The notes beneath the pieces were generated by a model. The model ran no database searches. It saw only the letters and a program-made list of their open reading frames with translations, and had not been told where the DNA came from. 11,070 bases of DNA from Pelotomaculum sp. UBA5255 (GTDB taxonomy: Bacteria > Bacillota > Desulfotomaculia > Desulfotomaculales > Pelotomaculaceae). Positions 5,796 through 11,070 of the stretch are shown here, piece by piece (the stretch's first letter is position 1; every line of letters starts with the position of its first letter). The DNA is taken from NCBI GenBank assembly GCA_002408725.1, contig DHTR01000080.1, forward strand, positions 16,635 through 27,704, in the 5' to 3' direction. Made by a program: the position numbers and the translations under genes.

Positions 5796-7556
5796 TCAGA
5801 AAAGGCCGATAACTTTGCCGGTGGCTGTATCCACGTCGATTCTCCGGTAGGCCGGGTCGGACCCTGTTCCGGGCATCAGGCTGACGGCGCCCGTCACCGG
5901 ACAGAGGAACCCGGCCCCGGCAAAGACCAGAATATCCCGCACCGGCAGCACCCAGCCCCGGGGAACACCTTTTAAGGCAGGATCGTGGCTCAGGCTCAGG
6001 TGAGTCTTGACCATCATGGTGGCAAAACCGGCCATGGCCGGGTCGGATTCCAGCCGCGCGGCCTTGGCCGCGGCCTCCGGTGTCCAGGATACGCCTTTAG
6101 CTCCGTAGATCTCCCTGGCTATGAGCTCGACCCTCTGCCGCAGCGGTAACTCCGGGTCGTAGAGATAATTGAAGTCAACCCTGTCGTTACAGGCGTCGAT
6201 TACGGCGTCCGCAAGTTCCAGGGCGCCCTCGCCGCCTTTCAGCCAATGCTCGGAAAGGGCACAGCGAGCGCCGGCCTGCTCAGAATAGCGGCGCACCATG
6301 GCAATCTCTTCCCGGGTGTCCGGATAAAAAGCGTTGATGCAGACCACCGGGTTAATCCCGGACTTTTTAACAATGTTAATGTGGTGCTGCAGGTTGGCGA
6401 CACCTTTTTCCAGAAGCCCCAAGTTTTCCTTTTCGTATGCGGCGGGCAGTGGCCGTCCGGCCGCAACCACGGGACCACCACCGTGCATTTTCAAGGCCCT
6501 GATGGAGGTTGTGATAACCGACACATTGGGGACAAGACCGCTCAAGCGGCATTTTACGTTCCAAAATTTTTCAAAGCCGATGTCGGAGCCAAAGCCGCTC
6601 TCGGTGACATTGTAGTCAAACATTTTCAGGGCAATGCGGTCGGCAATAATGGAGGACTGGCCGATGGCGATGTTGGCGAAGGGACCTGCGTGCACCAGTA
6701 CGGGCTGGTACTCGACGGTGCTGAGCAGGGTCGGATTAATAGCGTTTCTCATAAAGGCCGTCATGGCGCCGGCCACCTCCAGGTCCGAGGTAGTGACCGG
6801 ACAGCCCTTTCGATCATAGGCCACAATGATTTTACCAATCCTCTCCCGCAGGTCCTTCAAATCCGTGGCAACGGCAAGGATGGCCATCAACTCGGAGCTC
6901 ACCGCAATGTCAAACCTGGAATCCATCATATAGCCATTCATTCTTCCGCCGATCCCCATAATAATCTTTCGCAGCCCCTGGGCGCAAAAATCAATGACCC
7001 AGCCCATTTCAACGGCGGTGGGGTCGATGTTCAGCCGCTTCAGACCGCGTGCGGCCAGCTCGGCGTCGTCGTAATTGCGCTCATGCTGCATCCGGGCATT
7101 AAGCGCCACCATGGCCAGGTTGTGGGCGTTCATGATATCATTGATGTCCCCGGTAAGCCCCAGGGAAAACTCGGTCATGGGGATGGCCAGAGCGTTGCCG
7201 CCGCCGGCAGCGGTCCCCTTGACGTTCATGGTGGGTCCGCTGGAAGGCTGGCGAATTGCCGCCCCGGCATTCAGGCCTCTTTTGCCGAGCCCTTCCACCA
7301 GACCCAGGGTTGTTGTCGTCTTTCCCTCGCCCAGCGGTGTAGGCGTGATTGCAGTAACATTGATGTACTTGCCGTCGGGTCTGTCTTTCAGGCGGTCGAT
7401 GATTTTGATAAAATCCAGCTTGCAGATCCTGCCGTAGGGGATAACCTCGTCACTTTGCAGATTAAGTCTCTCCTGCCACTCCGCTGCTCCCGGCATGTTC
7501 TGCTCAGCCAGTTCTGCGATTTGATAATCCTTCATTTGGGTAGGGTCGTAAGCCAT
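5796..7556 (-). CDS. fhs: Formate--tetrahydrofolate ligase (10-formyl-THF synthetase), long divergent type
   Basis: Fhs activates formate with ATP onto tetrahydrofolate, giving 10-formyl-THF. This is the entry step of the methyl branch of the Wood-Ljungdahl pathway, or the formate-releasing step in reverse, and it feeds purine and fMet-tRNA synthesis. The protein is 586 residues, against about 556-560 for the Moorella/Clostridium type. It shows INVTAITPTPLGEGKTTT (65-82) with the P-loop, KGTAAGGGNA (113-122), TGDIND (135-140), HAGPFANIA (289-297), TESGFGSDIGFEKF (318-331), ALKMHGG (354-360), KGGEGALELA and a C-terminal GLF. Extra length lies mainly around residues 160-177 and 360-375. The motif that reads REPSLGPSF in the Moorella enzyme reads RQPSSGPTM here (102-110). 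The ATG at 7556 has GAGGAGAGG (7566-7574) nine bases upstream. It lies 59 nt after ndk, separated by a hairpin, and upstream of folP. Confidence 0.96.
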   Translation of the reverse strand: MAYDPTQMKDYQIAELAEQNMPGAAEWQERLNLQSDEVIPYGRICKLDFIKIIDRLKDRPDGKYINVTAITPTPLGEGKTTTTLGLVEGLGKRGLNAGAAIRQPSSGPTMNVKGTAAGGGNALAIPMTEFSLGLTGDINDIMNAHNLAMVALNARMQHERNYDDAELAARGLKRLNIDPTAVEMGWVIDFCAQGLRKIIMGIGGRMNGYMMDSRFDIAVSSELMAILAVATDLKDLRERIGKIIVAYDRKGCPVTTSDLEVAGAMTAFMRNAINPTLLSTVEYQPVLVHAGPFANIAIGQSSIIADRIALKMFDYNVTESGFGSDIGFEKFWNVKCRLSGLVPNVSVITTSIRALKMHGGGPVVAAGRPLPAAYEKENLGLLEKGVANLQHHINIVKKSGINPVVCINAFYPDTREEIAMVRRYSEQAGARCALSEHWLKGGEGALELADAVIDACNDRVDFNYLYDPELPLRQRVELIAREIYGAKGVSWTPEAAAKAARLESDPAMAGFATMMVKTHLSLSHDPALKGVPRGWVLPVRDILVFAGAGFLCPVTGAVSLMPGTGSDPAYRRIDVDTATGKVIGLF

Positions 7557-7584
7557 CTAAGAAATCCTCTCCTCACCTTAACGG

Positions 7585-7616
7585 AAAAATGTAAGAAGGG
7601 CGGAAGATCCGCCCTT
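7585..7616 (-). terminator. Hairpin between ndk and fhs, possible weak terminator or mRNA 3'-end structure
   Basis: On the minus strand AAGGGCGGA (7608-7616) pairs perfectly with TCCGCCCTT (7596-7604), nine pairs around a three-base loop. It is followed by CTTACATTTTT, so the T-run lies six bases past the stem. The stem overlaps the first base of the ndk stop-codon complement. The displaced T-run suggests partial termination rather than a clean stop. fhs would then need read-through or an unseen promoter. Confidence 0.55.
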
Positions 7617-8065
7617 TATTCGTAAATCCACCGGTCGGTGTCCCGATTGTACTCGATCAGCTCCTCTTCCCTGAAGAAAATGGAAATTTCCCTCCGGGCG
7701 CTGTCCGGGGAATCGGAGCCGTGAATGACATTACGGCCGATATCGATGCCGAAGCTCCCCCTGATTGTGCCGGGCGTAGCTTTCAGCGGGTCTGTGGCCC
7801 CCATCATCTCCCGTGCGGCGGCGACGGCGTTCTTACCTTCAATGACCATGGCCACCACGGGACCGGAAGTGATAAAACCAACCAGCGGCTCAAAAAAGGG
7901 TTTGCCGACATGCTCACCGTAATGTTTTTCCGCCAACTCCCGGCTAATCCTCAGCATCTTCAGCGCAATAATTTTAAAGCCTCTCTTTTCAAAACGGGTG
8001 ATAATTTCCCCGATCAGGCCGCGCTGGACACCGTCGGGTTTGACCATGAGATATGTACGCTCCAT
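7616..8065 (-). CDS. ndk: Nucleoside diphosphate kinase
   Basis: Ndk transfers the gamma-phosphate of ATP to other (deoxy)nucleoside diphosphates through a phosphohistidine, balancing NTP and dNTP pools. From the chosen start the protein is 149 residues, the standard bacterial length. It begins MERTYLMVKPDGVQRG (1-16), where Lys9 belongs to the active site, and carries NVIHGSDS (112-119) with catalytic His115. An in-frame ATG at 8089 would add eight residues (MNRGGIQQ) that the family lacks. The ribosome binding site GAGGGGG (8076-8082), ten bases before the ATG at 8065, excludes it. It follows the ftsH terminator. I saw no convincing promoter in the 106 bases between that terminator and the start. 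Confidence 0.97.
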   Translation of the reverse strand: MERTYLMVKPDGVQRGLIGEIITRFEKRGFKIIALKMLRISRELAEKHYGEHVGKPFFEPLVGFITSGPVVAMVIEGKNAVAAAREMMGATDPLKATPGTIRGSFGIDIGRNVIHGSDSPDSARREISIFFREEELIEYNRDTDRWIYE

Positions 8066-8075
8066 CTGTTGAATG

Positions 8076-8082
8076 CCCCCTC
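8076..8082 (-). promoter_or_regulatory. Ribosome binding site deciding the ndk start
   Basis: GAGGGGG on the minus strand, ten bases before the ATG at 8065. It lies inside the reading frame extending to 8089, which rules out the longer start. Confidence 0.7.
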
Positions 8083-8171
8083 TATTCATATTGAAAGTTA
8101 AAACGTATACACAAGTTCACAGGATCAGTATGCACCAAACACGCCTAATTAATCCCAATATAAGGTACGGC

Positions 8172-8203
8172 AAAAACAACCCGCAGCTTTCTACGCCGCG
8201 GGT
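8172..8203 (-). terminator. Rho-independent terminator after ftsH
   Basis: On the minus strand ACCCGCGGC (8195-8203) pairs with GCTGCGGGT (8179-8187): nine pairs with one G-U and a seven-base loop, followed by TGTTTTT. It lies 11 bases after the ftsH stop codon and separates ftsH from ndk. Confidence 0.8.
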
Positions 8204-8213
8204 GTCACAAGGT

Positions 8214-10046
8214 CTAGTCTATCCTGTCCTTACGCTCTTCCTCGCCGGCCAACTTCATCAGTTCAGCAAATTCACCAGCTTCAATGGTCTCCTTTTCAAA
8301 AAGCGTCTTTGCCACCAGGTGCAGCGTTTCCAGATGCTGCTCAAGGAGTTCTTTGGCCTTATCATAGGAGCGGTCGATGGTTTCGCGCACTTCCACATCG
8401 ATGGCGCTCGCCACCTCTTCGCTGTAATTGCGGTCCCTGGCCAGGTCCCTGCCGAGGAAAGGCGTATCTGTCTTTCGCCCGAAAGTCATCGGGCCCAGGC
8501 CGCTCATACCGAATTCCATGACCATTTTGCGGACGATGTCCGTAGAGCGCTCCAGGTCATTCTGCGCCCCGGTGCTGATTTCCTTCAGCACCACTGCCTC
8601 GGCTACCCGCCCGCCCAGGAGCATGGTGACCTGGTCGAGAAGCTGGGATTTGGTCGCATAGTAGCGGTCCTCTTTGGGCAGGAGAAGGGTATAACCGCCC
8701 GCCCTGCCCCTGGGTATAATTGAAACTTTATGAACCGGGTCGGTATTGGGCAGCAGGTACCCCACCACGGCGTGCCCGGATTCGTGATAGCAAACCAGCC
8801 ATTTTTCCTCCTCGCTGATGACCTTCGACTTCTTCTCCGGCCCGGCAATCACACGCTCAATGGAGCTTTCCAGGTCCGCCATGGTAACTTTCTTCCGGTT
8901 TTGGCGGGCTGCCAGGAGCGCCGCCTCGTTGGTCAGGTTGGCCAGGTCGGCGCCGGTAAAACCGGGGGTGCGCCGGGCCAATACTTCAAGGTTGACCTCC
9001 TCTTCCAAAGGCTTGCCGCGAACGTGAACCTTGAGGATTTCCTTTCGCCCGTTTACGTCCGGGGCATCGACCGCCACCTGGCGGTCAAAGCGGCCCGGTC
9101 TGAGCAGCGCAGGGTCCAGGATGTCCGGACGGTTTGTGGCCGCCAGAATAATAATGCCCTCGTTGGGCGCAAAGCCGTCCATTTCAACCAGAAGCTGGTT
9201 CAGGGTCTGCTCGCGCTCGTCGTGGCCCCCCCCCAGGCCGGCGCCCCGCTGCCGCCCCACGGCGTCAATTTCATCCACAAAAACGATACAAGGGGCATTC
9301 TTTTTGGCCTGCTCAAACAGATCGCGCACACGGGAAGCCCCCACGCCCACAAACATCTCAACAAAATCGGAGCCGCTGATGCTGAAGAAGGGAACCCCGG
9401 CCTCGCCGGCCACAGCCCGGGCCAGGAGAGTCTTGCCCGTGCCGGGCGCCCCGAAAAGAAGCACCCCCTTGGGAATTTTGGCACCCAACTCCTGAAATTT
9501 TTTCGGGTTCTTCAGGAACTCGACAATCTCCTCAAGCTCCTCCTTGACCTCATCCGCCCCCGCCACGTCGGCAAAGGTAATTTTCTTCTTCTCGTCACTA
9601 TGCAGACGGGCACGGCTCTTGCCGAAGGACATGACCCGATTCCCCCCGCCCTGGGTCTGCTGCATCAGAAAGAAGAAAAGGATTACAAAAAGAAGGATCG
9701 GCAGCAGTGTTGTAAAAAGGCTGGTCCACCATCCGGGCTGCGGGGGCAGCTCGCTGTTCCACTCTACTTTCTTTTCTTTTAAAAGGCTGTAGAGAGCGGT
9801 GTCGGTGGCAGGCCCTTTTGTTTCAAAACGGGTTCCATCGGTTCTCTCACCCGTAATAATATTCGTCAGGCTCTCCGACTGGATCACAACTCTACTAATC
9901 TGTCCCTGGTTTAGGTCCTCGTAAAATTTGTTGTACGTCACCGGCAGGGTGACCGTTTTATTACCTGGAGTGGTGTATCTAATCAAGGCAATTATAGCCA
10001 ATACAATTAGCAGATAGATGCTTAGGTTTTTTAAAACCTTGTTCAA
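8214..10046 (-). CDS. ftsH: ATP-dependent zinc metalloprotease FtsH
   Basis: FtsH is a hexameric, membrane-anchored AAA+ protease that degrades misfolded membrane proteins and selected regulators; in Bacillus it is also needed for sporulation. From the chosen TTG start it has 610 residues. In order: a transmembrane helix (about 9-23), an extracytoplasmic domain, a second helix (about 108-128), Walker A GAPGTGKT (199-206), pore motif MFVGVG (231-236), Walker B IVFVDEID (254-261), second region of homology with arginine fingers Arg316 and Arg319, zinc motif HESGH (421-425) and Asp497 as the likely third ligand. A GTG at 10100 is in frame but lies upstream of the -10 box. The TTG at 10044-10046 has GAGAGGAG (10055-10062) eight bases before it. 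tilS is upstream without hpt between, and a terminator follows. Confidence 0.97.
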   Translation of the reverse strand: MNKVLKNLSIYLLIVLAIIALIRYTTPGNKTVTLPVTYNKFYEDLNQGQISRVVIQSESLTNIITGERTDGTRFETKGPATDTALYSLLKEKKVEWNSELPPQPGWWTSLFTTLLPILLFVILFFFLMQQTQGGGNRVMSFGKSRARLHSDEKKKITFADVAGADEVKEELEEIVEFLKNPKKFQELGAKIPKGVLLFGAPGTGKTLLARAVAGEAGVPFFSISGSDFVEMFVGVGASRVRDLFEQAKKNAPCIVFVDEIDAVGRQRGAGLGGGHDEREQTLNQLLVEMDGFAPNEGIIILAATNRPDILDPALLRPGRFDRQVAVDAPDVNGRKEILKVHVRGKPLEEEVNLEVLARRTPGFTGADLANLTNEAALLAARQNRKKVTMADLESSIERVIAGPEKKSKVISEEEKWLVCYHESGHAVVGYLLPNTDPVHKVSIIPRGRAGGYTLLLPKEDRYYATKSQLLDQVTMLLGGRVAEAVVLKEISTGAQNDLERSTDIVRKMVMEFGMSGLGPMTFGRKTDTPFLGRDLARDRNYSEEVASAIDVEVRETIDRSYDKAKELLEQHLETLHLVAKTLFEKETIEAGEFAELMKLAGEEERKDRID

Positions 10047-10054
10047 CCAGGTCA

Positions 10055-10062
10055 CTCCTCTC
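10055..10062 (-). promoter_or_regulatory. Ribosome binding site fixing the TTG start of ftsH
   Basis: GAGAGGAG on the minus strand with an eight-base spacer to the TTG at 10046. The GTG that overlaps its end is too close to be used. Confidence 0.75.
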
Positions 10063-10090
10063 AAGCCGATATTAAGAACCCATAATGGGC

Positions 10091-10119
10091 ATTTTACCAC
10101 ATTTCTACAGCCGTTTCAA
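10091..10119 (-). promoter_or_regulatory. Sigma-A promoter of ftsH
   Basis: On the minus strand TTGAAA (10114-10119) and TAAAAT (10091-10096) are exactly 17 bases apart, with a TGG extended -10. A start near 10084 would give a 5' leader of about 38 nt before the TTG start. This is the best promoter match in the window, and it shows that ftsH can be transcribed independently of tilS. Confidence 0.75.
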
Positions 10120-10187
10120 CGAAAAGATAGGCATACGATAAGATAAGTCAGGTCAAAAGACTTAAAACTATTATGGTCTCAATTGGA

Positions 10188-10219
10188 CTGCAAAATTCAA
10201 GCAGGCAAATCTTTTGCAG
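10188..10219 (-). repeat. Short inverted repeat in the tilS-ftsH gap
   Basis: CTGCAAAA (10188-10195) and TTTTGCAG (10212-10219) form a perfect eight-base inverted repeat with a 16-base loop, 24 bases after the tilS stop. No T-run follows on the minus strand, so it is not a standard terminator. It may be a weak mRNA 3' structure, an operator-like palindrome or chance. The rest of this 196-nt gap holds only the ftsH promoter and ribosome binding site. Confidence 0.3.
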
Positions 10220-10242
10220 CAGGGCTACCGGCCGGCGATTAT

Positions 10243-11070
10243 TCAGAGATCCAGTTTCAAATGCAGCACTCGTTTAGTATTATCTTTAATCTTAAACCCT
10301 TCCCCCGCCCTCACCCCGCCGGCCCAGATGATCTCTCCGGGCGTGCTGACAAGGGGAATCCTGTCTCTTTCTTCGCGAGCAATCTTCTGCTTGATTAGAA
10401 AATCCTTTAGTTTTGTACTGGAAACTTGGCCGAAAGGGTGAAACAAATCCCCGTCAAGCCTCCGGCGTACAAATATCTTCGACGGTAATCTATCAAAATC
10501 CAACAGGACTTCTTCCGGGGACAGCGACCGGGGATCAGCTACTGCTTCACGGGGCGCCACAACCGCATGAAGCGTGCGCCCGAGTTCCGGAATAAAGGTG
10601 GTGCCAGGCACGTTTAAGGGATAGATGTAGTATGGCACTTCTGACTCCCCCTGCCCGTCGATAAATTCGATCGTTTGATAGGTTCGAATGGCAATGATCT
10701 TTCCGGGCAGGACAGCCCGCGCACCGGTAGTGTCACGCCCGACCAGCTCCATCAATACCTCCGTATGGAGATAAGACAGGTTTCGCTTGCTTTTGGCCAG
10801 GCTCTGCCAGGCATGGCGCAGGACCCGGCGCCGGATCGCCACCGGGAGACCGCTAACATGCTCCAACCGCAGGGCAATTCTTTCCGCATTTCTCTCTAAA
10901 AGAGACTCCCGGAAAGCCTTTGCCGCCTCTGCTTCAAGAAAGCCGTCCTCCTCCCTGCAGATCTCACCGAGCCTGAGCAGGGCCGGGACAAGGCCGGGGT
11001 TATAATCCCTTTCCAATACAGGCACCAGGTTCAGCCGGACCCGGTTCCGAAGGTACACCGTCTTTAAATT
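10243..11070 (-). CDS. tilS: tRNA(Ile)-lysidine synthetase, C-terminal part, cut by the window edge
   Basis: TilS attaches lysine to C34 of the tRNA-Ile CAU anticodon, changing its decoding from AUG to AUA and its charging from Met to Ile; it is essential in most bacteria. The frame is open to base 11070, giving 275 C-terminal residues of a protein usually about 460-480 long in Firmicutes. The first residues, NLKTVYLRNRVRLNLVPVLE (1-20 of the visible part), match the conserved helix after the catalytic domain. The C-terminal domain has HPFGQVSSTKLKDFLIKQK followed by REERDRIPLV and EIIWAGGVR, typical of the TilS C-terminal fold. The ATP-pyrophosphatase domain with its SGGxDS loop would lie outside the window. 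It ends 196 nt before the ftsH start. In many Firmicutes hpt follows tilS, but not here. Confidence 0.93.
   Translation of the reverse strand, partial: NLKTVYLRNRVRLNLVPVLERDYNPGLVPALLRLGEICREEDGFLEAEAAKAFRESLLERNAERIALRLEHVSGLPVAIRRRVLRHAWQSLAKSKRNLSYLHTEVLMELVGRDTTGARAVLPGKIIAIRTYQTIEFIDGQGESEVPYYIYPLNVPGTTFIPELGRTLHAVVAPREAVADPRSLSPEEVLLDFDRLPSKIFVRRRLDGDLFHPFGQVSSTKLKDFLIKQKIAREERDRIPLVSTPGEIIWAGGVRAGEGFKIKDNTKRVLHLKLDL

Noticed and set aside
6246..7625. Long 459-codon open frame on the plus strand opposite fhs
   Set aside because: It is exactly antisense to the fhs gene, reads as low-complexity His/Gly/Gln-rich sequence with no family motif, and has no ribosome binding site. GC-rich third-position bias of fhs explains the open frame.
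8066..8089. Longer ndk start at the ATG ending at 8089
   Set aside because: The extension contains the ribosome binding site itself and adds eight residues not found in the family.
8090..8171. Promoter for ndk after the ftsH terminator, for example TTGTGT with TATGAA
   Set aside because: The best -35/-10 pairing has an 18-base spacer and would place the transcription start on the ribosome binding site; other pairs have wrong spacing. A promoter is expected here but none is convincing.
8730..9782. 350-codon open frame on the plus strand opposite ftsH
   Set aside because: It lies wholly inside the AAA+ part of ftsH and lacks any motif or start signal.
10047..10100. Upstream in-frame GTG start for ftsH at 10100
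   Set aside because: The codon lies upstream of the transcription start expected from the -10 box at 10091-10096 and has no ribosome binding site, while the TTG at 10046 has a strong one.

Overview
The window is a gene-dense chromosomal segment. Every gene I can support lies on the minus strand, so transcription runs from high to low coordinates. Gene content points to an endospore-forming, anaerobic Firmicute, probably a Desulfotomaculum/Pelotomaculum-type member of the Peptococcaceae. The reasons are a spore photoproduct lyase gene, a one-carbon-type formate-tetrahydrofolate ligase, strong Shine-Dalgarno sequences, frequent TTG starts and moderately GC-rich coding DNA. The genus is inferred from gene content and order, not from a search.

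Layout in the direction of transcription: the C-terminal part of tilS (tRNA-Ile lysidine synthetase; runs off the right edge at 11070); ftsH, with its own strong sigma-A promoter and a terminator behind it; ndk (nucleoside diphosphate kinase); a hairpin, then fhs (formate-tetrahydrofolate ligase of a longer, divergent type); folP with a long N-terminal extension; folB; folK; a spore photoproduct lyase gene; an 80-codon orphan frame of doubtful status that ends inside a good rho-independent terminator; a Rossmann/DUF2520 dehydrogenase; panB; and the N-terminal 64 codons of panC, which runs off the left edge.

The genes form three working blocks. tilS and ftsH belong to the translation and cell-division/proteostasis neighbourhood common in Firmicutes, although hpt is not between them here. 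fhs, folP, folB and folK make and charge tetrahydrofolate; the spl gene follows folK by 28 nt, so it appears to share the folate transcript. The DUF2520 gene, panB and panC form a pantothenate block. PanB consumes 5,10-methylene-tetrahydrofolate, so the folate and pantothenate blocks are linked metabolically, and the DUF2520 protein occupies the place where a ketopantoate reductase is needed.

The points most worth a second look are: (1) a spore photoproduct lyase that lacks the usual hydrogen-donor cysteine and has only one other non-cluster cysteine, Cys75; (2) the DUF2520 gene as a candidate ketopantoate reductase; (3) a promoter-leader-terminator arrangement, with a possible antiterminator pairing, in front of the pan genes and overlapping the orphan frame; (4) the N-terminal extension of the dihydropteroate synthase; (5) an altered conserved motif in Fhs. 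No mobile element, CRISPR array, tRNA or rRNA was seen. No stretch longer than 300 bases lacks a gene; the longest gap is 196 nt, upstream of ftsH.
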